35,582 nucleotides of DNA, from positions 1-35,582 of the forward strand of contig JBBSXD010000003.1 of assembly GCA_038045965.1 (NCBI GenBank), given 5' to 3'. The number at the start of each line of letters is the position of its first letter. Within the stretch, counting starts at the first letter, position 1. Both the position numbers and the translations under genes were made by a program. This document shows positions 7,124 through 14,896 of this stretch, in pieces. The notes beneath the pieces were generated by a model, which worked only from the letters and a program-made list of their open reading frames with translations, had not been told where the DNA came from and did not search any database. The stretch comes from ARS1285 sp038045965 (lineage in GTDB: Archaea > Nanobdellota > Nanobdellia > Pacearchaeales > GW2011-AR1).

Positions 7124-7684
7124 TTATTTAAAAATTTCCTCTGCTATTTTTATTCTATCATTTAAAGACATGGTTACTCCCAAATTTATATCTCCTACAT
7201 TTGTATTGCCGGAATAATCTGCTAATTCCCATAAACTTATTCCAAGAATTTTGGCAGTTTTCCCCATAGAAATTCCATGCTCATATATCTTTGAAGCTTT
7301 ATTTATTTTTGTTTTATTAAAAACATCTTGTATATTTTTCTTTAGATTTCCAGAAAGATTTTGTATAATTCTGCTGTTTTTTTCTATTTCTTCATGAAAT
7401 TTATTATGGTCATTTTTTTCTAAAGCAAATATCATATTTTTAATTGTTGCTAAATAATTCCTATAAAATTCATCCCAATTTTTTTCTTTTTTATAATCAT
7501 CTCTTTCTATCATCTTTGATAAAGAATATAATATTACCGCAGTAGAAATAACATCTGCATCTTGATTTATTGAGGAATGATGTACAAATTGGTTACTAAG
7601 TTCTTTAATTTTAAAATAATTTTTATCTTGAATAGCTTCTCTCGCCAGTCTTAAAATATTAAGAATATGCTCTTTCTCTTCCAT
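7124..7684 (-). CDS. Helical protein with C-terminal HTH-like segment
   Basis: 186 residues, not a family I can name. Residues 1-125 are all-helical, with a repeated polar/hydrophobic pattern (NILRLAREAIQDKNYFKIKE). The last 55 residues contain KIYEHGISMGKTAKILGISL then WELADYSG, a helix-turn-helix like those of UPF0175-type antitoxins. It is the first gene of the cassette 7684-5589. By position and HTH it may be the regulator/antitoxin that controls the nucleotidyltransferase and PIN genes downstream. It is divergent from the PIN gene at 7737, with 52 bp between, so the two promoters face each other. Confidence 0.55.
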   Translation of the reverse strand: MEEKEHILNILRLAREAIQDKNYFKIKELSNQFVHHSSINQDADVISTAVILYSLSKMIERDDYKKEKNWDEFYRNYLATIKNMIFALEKNDHNKFHEEIEKNSRIIQNLSGNLKKNIQDVFNKTKINKASKIYEHGISMGKTAKILGISLWELADYSGNTNVGDINLGVTMSLNDRIKIAEEIFK

Positions 7685-7736
7685 ATTTTTTAATTAAGAC
7701 AAATAATTATATAAATGTTCTTGTAATTAAGAGTTT

Positions 7737-8114
7737 ATGAAAATAATATTAGATACTAATTTTTTAATTTATTGTGCAAGAGAAAAATTAGATTATGTTG
7801 AAGAGATTGATAATATGATTAATGAACATTATGAATTAGTTGTTCCAAAACAGGTTATTGAAGAATTAGAAAAATTAAAGATTAAAACCAAAAAAGGTAA
7901 AGATAAAGATGCCTGTGATTTGGCATTGAAAATTTTAAAAAATAATAATACAAAAATTATTAATCCTATTGGCAGAAATGTAGATAATGCTATTATAAAT
8001 TTATCAAAAGAAAATGAAAAAAATATTGTTTGCACTTTAGATAGAGAAATGAGATGGGAATTAGGAAGAGTAATCTTAATTAATAAAGGCAGAAAATTAA
8101 TCCTAACTAGATAA
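7737..8114 (+). CDS. PIN-domain protein, FCF1-like (COG1412 type)
   Basis: 125 residues. The full set of PIN acidic residues can be seen: ILDTNFLIY at the N-terminus, VIEELEKLK near residue 40, DACDLALKIL in the middle and CTLDREMRWELGR near residue 100. Archaeal proteins of this type are related to eukaryotic FCF1/UTP23 rRNA-processing nucleases. In many archaea the gene stands just before rpoE1, as it nearly does here with one gene between. It is therefore more likely an rRNA-processing nuclease than a VapC toxin. The start ATG lies about 30 bp after a TATA-like ATATAAAT. Confidence 0.82.
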   Translation: MKIILDTNFLIYCAREKLDYVEEIDNMINEHYELVVPKQVIEELEKLKIKTKKGKDKDACDLALKILKNNNTKIINPIGRNVDNAIINLSKENEKNIVCTLDREMRWELGRVILINKGRKLILTR

Positions 8115-8151
8115 TGAGAATAGTTAAATAGTAGATATTTTTTAGTTTATT

Positions 8152-8751
8152 ATGAAGATTAATATTTCTTCTTTAGATACTGTTTATGGTATTTTAAGTA
8201 GTATAGAAAATTCTAATTATCAAGATAGTGAGGATTATGAAAATGATGAGGGGATTAAAAAAGGAATAATATTTAATTTTAGATATAGTCCTGCATTATT
8301 AAAAACTCCTTTAGCAAGTGCTTCTATTTACTTTAAAAAATTTCCTGGATTATATTCTGCCGTTTTGCTATTAGGTTCTCTAGAAAAAAATACTTTCTTA
8401 ACTGGAAGAAAAAATTTTATAAAAAAAATTGAAAAAAAAGGGTATATTTTTATGCCTTTGAATAAACTAGAAGATAATTATGAAGGATATGTAGATTTTA
8501 AAGAACATAAAAAAATGGATGATGGAGCTAAATTTGTGATAAGAGAATTTAATAATGAAAGTTCATTAATAGGAATATGTATTGGGACTTATGGTTCATT
8601 GCCAGCTTATTTTCCAAAAGAAGAGATAGAATTTACTAGATCAATAAAATCTTTGGAAACATTAGCTAATTTATTAATAGAAAATATTTATGATTTGAAT
8701 CTTGATATATCAAACTCTGAATTTCCTGAACAAGCGTATTTGAGTTTTTAA
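8152..8751 (+). CDS. Hypothetical protein
   Basis: 199 residues, not recognised. Alternating strands and helices, with glycine-rich turns (IGICIGTYGSLPAYFPKEEI), give a globular cytoplasmic look. An acidic segment lies near residue 25 (NYQDSEDYENDEG). There is no signal peptide or membrane span. It sits between the FCF1-like PIN gene and rpoE1, a position where archaea usually have nothing, so it is an insertion into a conserved neighbourhood. The 37-bp gap before it includes AT-rich DNA with a possible TATA element. Confidence 0.55.
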   Translation: MKINISSLDTVYGILSSIENSNYQDSEDYENDEGIKKGIIFNFRYSPALLKTPLASASIYFKKFPGLYSAVLLLGSLEKNTFLTGRKNFIKKIEKKGYIFMPLNKLEDNYEGYVDFKEHKKMDDGAKFVIREFNNESSLIGICIGTYGSLPAYFPKEEIEFTRSIKSLETLANLLIENIYDLNLDISNSEFPEQAYLSF

Positions 8752-8806
8752 TTTATCAAATAGTGTTGGCAAGCTTTAAAAACCTACTCTTTTTAATATT
8801 TGTAAC

Positions 8807-9394
8807 ATGTTCTATATAGTTGATGTTGAAGATTATGTGCGTGTGGAACCAAAACTTTTTGGACTTAAAACTAGTGATGCTGTTGCGAAACAACTACAAG
8901 AAATTTATTCAAATTATCATGATAAAGAAATTGGAGAAGTTATAGGAATAATTTCTGTAATGGAAGTTGGAAATGGAGTTATTATTCCTGGAGATGGTGC
9001 TGCTTATTATAATTCAAAATTTAAATTAATAGCTTGGAAACCTGAATTACAGGAGATAGTTTATGGCAGTATAGAAGAAATAACTAATTTTGGAGCCTTT
9101 GTAAATATAGGAGTTATGAATGGAGTTATTCATATAAGTCAAACTATGGATGATTATGTTACTTTTTCAAATACTGGAACTTTATTCGGAAAAGATTCAA
9201 AAAAAATATTAAAAAAGAAAGATCTTTGTTTAGCAAGAATAGTAGCAATATCTTATAAAGGAGATCAACCAAAAATAGGATTAACTATGAGACAACCTGG
9301 ATTTGGAAAAATTGAATGGATTATGGATGAGAAAAAAATAAATAAGAAAAGTAAAAAAGTAAAAAAAATGGAAGTTCAAGATGGTAAAAGATAA
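8807..9394 (+). CDS. rpoE1: DNA-directed RNA polymerase subunit E' (Rpo7)
   Basis: Subunit E' forms the stalk of archaeal RNA polymerase with subunit F and binds the emerging RNA. The N-terminal domain reads MFYIVDVEDYVRVEPKLFGL. The S1 RNA-binding domain covers about residues 80-165, starting with GSIEEITNFGAFVNIGVMNG, then VIHISQ. The C-terminus is a short Lys-rich tail. The length of 195 is normal. The ATG at 8807 follows a TATA-like CTTTAAAAA by about 30 bases, which suggests a leaderless mRNA. The stop overlaps the start of spt4 by 14 bp; the rpoE1-spt4-rps24e order is a classical archaeal operon. Confidence 0.95.
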   Translation: MFYIVDVEDYVRVEPKLFGLKTSDAVAKQLQEIYSNYHDKEIGEVIGIISVMEVGNGVIIPGDGAAYYNSKFKLIAWKPELQEIVYGSIEEITNFGAFVNIGVMNGVIHISQTMDDYVTFSNTGTLFGKDSKKILKKKDLCLARIVAISYKGDQPKIGLTMRQPGFGKIEWIMDEKKINKKSKKVKKMEVQDGKR

Positions 9395-9566
9395 AGCGTG
9401 CAAAAATTGCAAATTAATATATGAAGGGAATAGTTGTCCATTGTGTGGAAAAAAAGAATCCTCTGATAATTTTAAAGGAAGGGTTGAAATAATAAATGGT
9501 GAGAAATCTATCATAGCAAAAGAGTTAAAAATAAATAAAAATGGAGTTTATGCAATAAAAATATAA
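9381..9566 (+). CDS. spt4: Transcription elongation factor Spt4 (RNA polymerase subunit E'')
   Basis: 61 residues, the usual size. It forms the Spt4/5 complex that clamps RNA polymerase for processive elongation. Two zinc knuckles, CKNCKLIYEGNSCPLCG, sit at residues 6-22, followed by the small beta domain with FKGRVEIINGEKSIIAKELK. It overlaps rpoE1 by 14 bp, and its stop codon overlaps the ATG of rps24e by one base, so all three are one transcript. Confidence 0.93.
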   Translation: MVKDKACKNCKLIYEGNSCPLCGKKESSDNFKGRVEIINGEKSIIAKELKINKNGVYAIKI

Positions 9567-9880
9567 TGGAATTAAAATATGATAAAAGAAACGAATTGAT
9601 TAAAAGAAGGGAATTAGTTTTTGATTTTGAAGGTAAAGGAATTAGTTTTGATGAAGCAAGAAAAAAAGTTGCTGATAAGGTAAATAAAGAAGAAGATTTA
9701 ATTGATGTCTATAAAATAATGGGAAAATTTGGCAGGCATAAATTTGAGATATTGGCTGATGTTTATGATTCTAAAAATGATTTGGAGATAATAAAAAAAA
9801 TGAGAATGAGCAAGAAACAAAAAGAAAAGATAGAGGAAGCTAATAAAAATGTTAAAGAAGAAAGTACTAAAAATAGCTAG
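9566..9880 (+). CDS. rps24e: Small-subunit ribosomal protein S24e
   Basis: 104 residues. The family hallmarks are present: NELIKRRELVFDFEGKG near the N-terminus and GRHKFEILADVYDSKNDLEI in the middle, followed by a basic tail. It is a component of the 30S subunit. It is the third gene of the rpoE1-spt4-rps24e operon, starting on the last base of the spt4 stop. In many archaea rps27ae follows at once; here an aldehyde dehydrogenase gene stands between. Confidence 0.94.
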   Translation: MELKYDKRNELIKRRELVFDFEGKGISFDEARKKVADKVNKEEDLIDVYKIMGKFGRHKFEILADVYDSKNDLEIIKKMRMSKKQKEKIEEANKNVKEESTKNS

Positions 9881-9928
9881 TAATGTTTGTATATAAAACA
9901 ATAAAAATAAGCTCTACTTCTTGTTTTA

Positions 9929-11320
9929 ATGATTGTTAAGGAAATTAATCCCTCTAATGAAAAGATTTACAAAGAATTTGAAGCTACTTCTTTTGAAGAG
10001 ATAGACGATATCATTAAAAATTCTAGAGAAAATTATGTTTGGAAAAATATGCTAATAGAGGATAGAATAAAAATAATAAAAAACATTGTATATTTACTTG
10101 AAGAAAACAAAAGATTGTTGGCCGAAACTATGGCAAATGAAATGGGAAAAGCCATAAAATCCGGAATTCATGAAGTTGATATAATCAAAAAAAGAATTTC
10201 TGATTATTGTGATATGATTCCTAATTTTATCGAAGATGAAACTATTTTTGATAATGAAAATGAAAAAAATATAGTTGTATTTGAACCCATTGGAACCGTT
10301 GCGGTTATTACCCCTTGGAATGCTCCTGTTTTTCTGCCTTTAGCTTCTATAATTCCGGCATTAATTACCGGAAATAGTGTAATTTTCAAACCATCTAGTA
10401 ATGCTATTGATACTGGAATTAAAATTTCGGAGATTGTTAATAAATTAAAAGATTTTGGATTTCCAAATAATATTTTTCAGATAATTATTCCTGGGAGAAA
10501 TTCTGGAGAATATTTAGTAAAAAATAATATTGATTTAACTGTATTAGTTGGAGGATTAAAAGCTGGACAAGAGGTAATGAAAAATTCTGCGGAAAATATA
10601 AAAAAATTTATTTTAGAATTAGGAGGAAAAGATCCTGCAATAGTATTAAATGATGCCGATATAGATAATACTGCAAAACAAATAGTAAAAACTTCTACTA
10701 TGTATACAGGACAAGTTTGTTTTGGAGTAGAAAGAGTATATGCTCAAGAATCAATATATGAAAATTTAGTTAATAAAATTATAGAAGAGAATAATAAAAT
10801 AAAAGCTGGAAATCCCTTGGATGAAAAAACTGATATTGGACCTTTTGCTATAAAATCACAATTAGATAAAGTTTTAGACCATTTAAATGATGCAAAAAAT
10901 AAAGGAGCTAAACTTTATGGAGGAGAACATTTTAAAATTGATGGAAAAGGCTATTTTATGAATCCAGGAGTTTTAATTAATGTGAATCATTCAATGAAGA
11001 TAATGAAAGAAGAAACTTTTGGACCTATAACACCTATAATGAAATTTTCTAATATAGAAGAAGCTATAAATTTAGCTAATGATTCTGATATGGGATTAAC
11101 TGCAAGTATCTGGACTAAAAATTTAGAGAAAGGTAAAAATATTGCCAGGAAAATTAATGCTGGAACAGTTGAAATTAATAGACATGGTTTATCAAAAGCT
11201 GGATGTCCTTGGGGAGGATATAAAAAATCTGGATTTGGAAGAATTTATTCTAAAGAAGGAATAAGAAATTTCTGTAACACTAAACATATTTGGATAATCA
11301 AAAATCAGGAAAAGACTTAA
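9929..11320 (+). CDS. NAD(P)-dependent aldehyde dehydrogenase
   Basis: 463 residues of the aldehyde dehydrogenase superfamily, oxidising an aldehyde to the acid with NAD or NADP. Key sites: ITPWNAPVF at 127-135 with oxyanion-hole Asn131; IFKPSS at 152-157; general-base Glu230 in LELGGKDP; catalytic Cys264 in YTGQVCFGVERV; EETFGP near 355; and the C-terminal PWGGYKKSGFGR. The form is closest to the succinate-semialdehyde or lactaldehyde dehydrogenase group, but the substrate cannot be read from sequence. It is inserted between rps24e and rps27ae, with its own 48-bp upstream gap, so probably acquired there. No partner metabolic gene is visible. Confidence 0.9.
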   Translation: MIVKEINPSNEKIYKEFEATSFEEIDDIIKNSRENYVWKNMLIEDRIKIIKNIVYLLEENKRLLAETMANEMGKAIKSGIHEVDIIKKRISDYCDMIPNFIEDETIFDNENEKNIVVFEPIGTVAVITPWNAPVFLPLASIIPALITGNSVIFKPSSNAIDTGIKISEIVNKLKDFGFPNNIFQIIIPGRNSGEYLVKNNIDLTVLVGGLKAGQEVMKNSAENIKKFILELGGKDPAIVLNDADIDNTAKQIVKTSTMYTGQVCFGVERVYAQESIYENLVNKIIEENNKIKAGNPLDEKTDIGPFAIKSQLDKVLDHLNDAKNKGAKLYGGEHFKIDGKGYFMNPGVLINVNHSMKIMKEETFGPITPIMKFSNIEEAINLANDSDMGLTASIWTKNLEKGKNIARKINAGTVEINRHGLSKAGCPWGGYKKSGFGRIYSKEGIRNFCNTKHIWIIKNQEKT

Positions 11321-11344
11321 ATACCTCTATTTTAATAATATTCT

Positions 11345-11551
11345 ATGGCTGGAAATGAATCAAAAGGAAAGAAAAAAACTAAGAATAAGCCCACTTCTAA
11401 AAAATATAGTAAATATAAAATAGAAAATGATAAAATAATTAGAGAAAAATATTGTCCTAGATGCGGGCCAGGAATTTTTTTAATGAATACTACTAATAGA
11501 TTATATTGTGGCAAGTGCAGGTACACTGAATTTAAATTAAAGGAAAAATAG
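11345..11551 (+). CDS. rps27ae: Small-subunit ribosomal protein S27ae
   Basis: 68 residues. A Lys-rich N-terminus (KGKKKTKNKPTSKKYSKYKI) is followed by a zinc ribbon: YCPRCGPGIFL, then YCGKCRYTEFK. It belongs to the 30S subunit; in eukaryotes it is the part fused to ubiquitin. It starts 24 bp after the aldehyde dehydrogenase stop and is followed one base later by a gene of unknown function. The N-terminal tail is longer than in many archaea. Confidence 0.92.
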   Translation: MAGNESKGKKKTKNKPTSKKYSKYKIENDKIIREKYCPRCGPGIFLMNTTNRLYCGKCRYTEFKLKEK

Positions 11552-11552
11552 A

Positions 11553-11882
11553 ATGAATCCTGTTAGATTAGAAGATTTTTTGAAAATAGATTTTTTAGAA
11601 GGAACTTTAGTAGAATATAAAGATGGTTATGGATTTAATATTGAATTTAGTAGAGGAAAAATTAATAAATTTAATGTTTCAAAAACTTGGCTAGATATAG
11701 GAACTGATAATGAGAAAGCTAGATTAAAAATAACTTTAATTGGAGATTTTATTACAATTAATAAAAAAGATGAGTTTTATAATATAATTGTTCCTGTGGG
11801 TCTCTATTCAATAGCATTTAGAGGCATAGATATTCCGAGAAAATTCAACTATAAAGAATTAGTTAATTTTAATAGTAATTAA
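11553..11882 (+). CDS. Hypothetical beta-rich protein
   Basis: 109 residues, not recognised. It is rich in beta-strand patterns (EGTLVEYKDGYGFNIEFSRG, then ARLKITLIGDFITINKK), suggesting a small barrel or sandwich. There are no cysteines or membrane span. It begins one base after rps27ae stops and ends 13 bp before taw3, so it is very likely co-transcribed with both. A translation- or RNA-related job is possible from the context only. Confidence 0.55.
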   Translation: MNPVRLEDFLKIDFLEGTLVEYKDGYGFNIEFSRGKINKFNVSKTWLDIGTDNEKARLKITLIGDFITINKKDEFYNIIVPVGLYSIAFRGIDIPRKFNYKELVNFNSN

Positions 11883-11895
11883 TTTATAAATTATT

Positions 11896-12471
11896 ATGAC
11901 CTTTAATTTTGAGAGCACAAAAAAAGATATTTTAAACAAAAAAGACAAAAGTAATATAGGATTTATTGATAAAGATATATTAAAATTGTGTGATAAAATA
12001 AACTCTAATTCTAATTATTTTACTACTAGTAGTTGTTCTGGCAGGATAGTTCTAGTTTTAGATGGTAAAAAAAGAAAAGATATTTTTTTATTTAGAACTC
12101 ATGATAAAATAAATTTTAATGAACTTAAATATAAGATATTAGAAATAAGCGAGAAATTTAAAAAAGAATTAATATATTTTAAACAAGAGCCATGTCTTAT
12201 TGTAGTAAGTTGTAAAAATAAAGAGAGTCAATGGAAATTATTCAGTGAAGCTAGAAATAATGGATGGAAAAAAAGTGGTATTTTATCTCTAGATAAAAAA
12301 ATTTTAGTTGAATTAATGTCTACTGAGAATATTAGTTTTCCTATTATAAAAAATAGAAGAATTTTAGTTGATGATAAATTCTTGAAAATTGTTTTAAATA
12401 AATCTAATAAAAACTTAGAAAAAGGATGGAGTAAGATAAAATATCTGGAAAAGAAGATGGATTATTTGTAA
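11896..12471 (+). CDS. taw3: tRNA(Phe) wyosine methyltransferase Taw3/TYW3
   Basis: 191 residues. The family signature YFTTSSCSGRIVLVLDG lies at residues 41-57, with SSCSGR as the catalytic-region motif. FKQEPCLIVVSC and the following ARNNGWKKSGILSL match the second conserved half. Taw3 methylates N4 of the wybutosine precursor at position 37 of tRNA-Phe, using S-adenosylmethionine. It is the last gene of the plus-strand run and ends 7 bp from a decayed minus-strand gene. No other wyosine genes are in this window. Confidence 0.9.
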   Translation: MTFNFESTKKDILNKKDKSNIGFIDKDILKLCDKINSNSNYFTTSSCSGRIVLVLDGKKRKDIFLFRTHDKINFNELKYKILEISEKFKKELIYFKQEPCLIVVSCKNKESQWKLFSEARNNGWKKSGILSLDKKILVELMSTENISFPIIKNRRILVDDKFLKIVLNKSNKNLEKGWSKIKYLEKKMDYL

Positions 12472-12477
12472 AAGCTT

Positions 12478-12758
12478 TCAATCTCCAGCTCTCTTTAATA
12501 ATTCATCTATTTCAACTCTTTTATAGCAATATGCTAATTTATTCTCATTTGAAAAATTTTTATAAAATGTTGATGAACAATAATTATTTTTATATTTATT
12601 TAATAATAAATTTAATATTCTCTATCTTCATCATCTCTTTCATCTTCTGGTAGATCTAATAAATATTTTAAAGCACTTATATCCCCATTTAATTTTGATA
12701 AGTAGAAGTTTACAGAATAAATAAAAGATTTTGTAAATCCAGCTATTTTTTCCAGCAT
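12478..12758 (-). pseudogene. Small gene split by a frameshift, or two-frame remnant
   Basis: On the minus strand an ATG at 12758 opens a 48-residue frame (MLEKIAGFTKSFIYSVNFYL ... EDERDDEDREY), ending at TAA 12612-12614. A second frame, shifted by one base, begins near 12618 and runs 47 codons to TGA 12478-12480 (KNNYCSSTFYKNFSNENKLA ... RVEIDELLKRAGD). It has no ATG, GTG or TTG start. The two frames abut, and both have protein-like composition. The simplest reading is one gene of about 95 codons broken by a frameshift; a real 48-residue protein followed by junk is the alternative. No family recognised. Confidence 0.4.
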
Positions 12759-12788
12759 AGATAATTAATCTTAATTGAATTAATAAAT

Positions 12789-13424
12789 TTATTTTACTAA
12801 TTTGAAGAATATTTTAACCTCATCATTTGCTTTAACCAACCAAGAAGATTTACTTGTCTCCTTATCTTTGTCTCTAAATTTAGAAGTATCTAAAACAAAA
12901 TCTGCTGAAATTGAATCTTCCTTTATTATTACTGGAAAAGTTATTTCTTTTGTTGTTCCTAAAAAAGTCAAATCTCCGATTATATTATTATCAGATAATC
13001 TTTTTGAGACAAATTTTATTGTAGGATACTTTTCAGAATTTAAAAAATCTGCTGATTTTAGATGATTCGTCAACATATTTATTTCAGTGTCTATTGAATC
13101 TGCTTGAATTGTTCCCTCAAATCCTACTATTTTTCCTTTTTCTATAAATAAGCTTCCTTCCCATTCTTTAAATTTTCCTAAATGAGATTTTCCTGGTCCA
13201 AATCCCTCAAATGAAATATGACTTTTGGTTCTATCAATTGGATCTCTAACTCCTTCGAATACTAATTGATCTGAAATCTCTTTAATAATTTTACCGCTAA
13301 CATCTGCTCTTGAATCATCATCTGAAGGTTTTGTGATTCTAAAAAATAAAAATCCTAATACTGCTAATATCAAAATAATTATGATAATGTATATCTGTCC
13401 TTTTTTATTTAATACTTTTTGCAT
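12789..13424 (-). CDS. Membrane-anchored YceI-family protein
   Basis: 211 residues. An N-terminal anchor, NKKGQIYIIIIILILAVLGF, covers residues 6-25; the KKGQ start resembles archaeal class III signal peptides. From about residue 65 the YceI pattern is clear: SHISFEGFGPGKSHLGKF, then TEINMLTNHLKSADFLNSEK, YPTIKFVS and GDLTFLGTTKEITFPV. YceI proteins form a lipocalin-like barrel that binds long isoprenoid lipids. Here it would be fixed to the outer face of the membrane. It is divergent from ftsZ across a complex 261-bp regulatory gap, and likely single-gene. Confidence 0.82.
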   Translation of the reverse strand: MQKVLNKKGQIYIIIIILILAVLGFLFFRITKPSDDDSRADVSGKIIKEISDQLVFEGVRDPIDRTKSHISFEGFGPGKSHLGKFKEWEGSLFIEKGKIVGFEGTIQADSIDTEINMLTNHLKSADFLNSEKYPTIKFVSKRLSDNNIIGDLTFLGTTKEITFPVIIKEDSISADFVLDTSKFRDKDKETSKSSWLVKANDEVKIFFKLVK

Positions 13425-13505
13425 TAATTTAGTATTTAGTTTTCATTTATAAATATTTTTATTTGATTAATTATAGATTAAGAATATAAAATTATCACAC
13501 ATAAA

Positions 13506-13598
13506 TTTATAAATAATTAGTACATCTCACTTTCATAATAATCAATTAATCATTGGGGTGATTAAAAGATTGTGAAGAGAGGTGATCTCTTTTTTTCT
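13506..13598 (+). ncRNA. Candidate short transcript upstream of ftsZ
   Basis: TTTATAAATA (13506-13515) is a good TATA box, placing a start near 13537. The following bases can fold as TTAATCA (13546-13552), loop TTGGGG, TGATTAA (13559-13565), and then AGAGA (13576-13580), loop GGTGA, TCTCT (13586-13590), running into a T tract. The unit would be about 60 nt. It ends about 40 bases before the separate ftsZ promoter. It is either a small RNA or an ftsZ leader with an internal terminator. Confidence 0.4.
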
Positions 13599-13619
13599 AC
13601 TTGTGAGTTTGCGACTCGT

Positions 13620-13675
13620 ATATGTATAGCATACATATTATATAAATGTTGCTATATTAATTTAGTGTAAGGAGG
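13620..13675 (+). promoter_or_regulatory. ftsZ operator, TATA box and ribosome site
   Basis: ATATGTAT (13620-13627), spacer AGC, ATACATAT (13631-13638) is a perfect 8-bp inverted repeat directly abutting the TATA-like TTATATAA (13638-13645). A start near 13668 would leave a very short leader containing AAGGAGG (13669-13675), ten bases before the ATG. The strong ribosome site is unusual among the AT-rich starts of this window and fixes the ftsZ start. The operator role is inference. Confidence 0.55.
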
Positions 13676-13685
13676 AAAAAATAAA

Positions 13686-14771
13686 ATGGTACTTGATTTT
13701 GCAAAAGAGGCAATAAATAATTTAGATACTCATAGTATTAATTTTGATGACTTGAAAGCTGGTAAAGCTAACATTAAAGTTTTTGGTGTTGGTGGAGCTG
13801 GATGCAATGCTGTAACTTGGCTTTTTAATAAAGGTATAAATGGTGCAACTGTTTATGCTACTAATACAGATGCTTTACATTTAAGCATAACCAAAGCCGA
13901 TGATAAAATATTATTAGGTAAGGAAATGACAAGAGGTCTTGGTGCTGGAGGTAAAGCTGAAGTTGGAAGAGAAGCTGCAAAAGAATCTATCTCTGAACTT
14001 AAAAAAGCTGTAAGCTCTTCTGATATGACTTTTATTATTGGAGGAGAGGGCGGAGGAACTGGTACGGGTGCAATGCCAGTAATAGCACAACTTGCTAAAG
14101 ACACTGGGAGTGTTGTTATTGGAGTTGTTACAATGCCTTTCGAATGTGAAAGAGCTAGAATTGATAAAGCTGAATTCGGACTTCAAGAATTAAGAGATCA
14201 AGTTGATACAGCTATCGTAATTGATAATAATAGATTAGTAGACATTGCTGGACAGTTACCTATTCAACAAGCTTTTGCTGTGGCTAATGAATTAATTAGT
14301 ACAATGATAAAAGGAATTGTTGAAACAATTACTCTGCCAAGTTTAATTAATCTTGATTATGCTGATGTAAGTGCTATCATGAAAAAAGGTGAAGTGGCTG
14401 TTATTGGAATTGGGGAATCTGATTCTAGTGATAGAGTAAATGAAGCTGTTAGACAAGCTCTGACACATCCATTGTTAGACGTGGATTACAGAGGTGCTAA
14501 CGGAGCTTTAATCCATATTACTTGCGGTCCTGATATGAAGTTAGAGGAATTTAGTCAGATTGGTAAATTAGTTACAGAAAATATTGCAATGGAAGCTCAA
14601 GTTATTATTGGTGCAAGAATCAATAAAGAATTTGAGGGGCGTGTAAGAGTTATTACAATTATGACAGGAGTTTCAAGTCCTTATATACTTGGAAAACAAA
14701 AAGTTCAAGATTATCAAAAAATCGGAAGAAGAGACTTTGATGAGCTTGGAATAGATTATGTCCATAATTAA
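13686..14771 (+). CDS. ftsZ: Cell division GTPase FtsZ
   Basis: 361 residues, a tubulin-like GTPase that polymerises into the division ring. Motifs: GVGGAGCNAV at 34-43; the tubulin signature GGEGGGTGTGA at 119-129; and the T7 loop NLDYADV at 222-228, with the catalytic Asp224 and Asp227. The usual AGMGGGTG has GGEGGGTG here, putting a Glu in the nucleotide loop. The C-terminus is short (RRDFDELGIDYVHN), without a long linker or a SepF-type tail. It has its own promoter with an inverted repeat, a strong ribosome site and a terminator hairpin 35 bp after the stop, so it is transcribed alone. Confidence 0.96.
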   Translation: MVLDFAKEAINNLDTHSINFDDLKAGKANIKVFGVGGAGCNAVTWLFNKGINGATVYATNTDALHLSITKADDKILLGKEMTRGLGAGGKAEVGREAAKESISELKKAVSSSDMTFIIGGEGGGTGTGAMPVIAQLAKDTGSVVIGVVTMPFECERARIDKAEFGLQELRDQVDTAIVIDNNRLVDIAGQLPIQQAFAVANELISTMIKGIVETITLPSLINLDYADVSAIMKKGEVAVIGIGESDSSDRVNEAVRQALTHPLLDVDYRGANGALIHITCGPDMKLEEFSQIGKLVTENIAMEAQVIIGARINKEFEGRVRVITIMTGVSSPYILGKQKVQDYQKIGRRDFDELGIDYVHN

Positions 14772-14805
14772 TTAAATCTATAGAAAAATCTATATTTATT
14801 TTTAC

Positions 14806-14842
14806 ATCCATCCACTAAAAAAAGTGGATGGATTTTATTTTT
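14806..14842 (+). terminator. Hairpin terminator after ftsZ
   Basis: ATCCATCCAC (14806-14815) and GTGGATGGAT (14824-14833) form a perfect 10-bp stem with an A-rich loop, followed by a T-rich tract (14833-14842). The GC-rich stem stands out strongly from the surrounding DNA. It follows ftsZ and faces the convergent nitroreductase gene. Confidence 0.75.
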
Positions 14843-14896
14843 TTATCAGCTAAATTTTTAAAAATAATAAATAATAGTTTTTAAATATGCTGAATT

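Noticed and set aside
7737..8114. VapC toxin for the PIN protein beside the cassette
   Set aside because: The CTLDREMRW end and the neighbourhood of rpoE1 fit the FCF1-like rRNA-processing group, and no antitoxin gene is adjacent on the same strand.
13853..14186. Minus-strand frames inside ftsZ
   Set aside because: Shadows of the ftsZ reading frame; the plus-strand protein is unmistakable.
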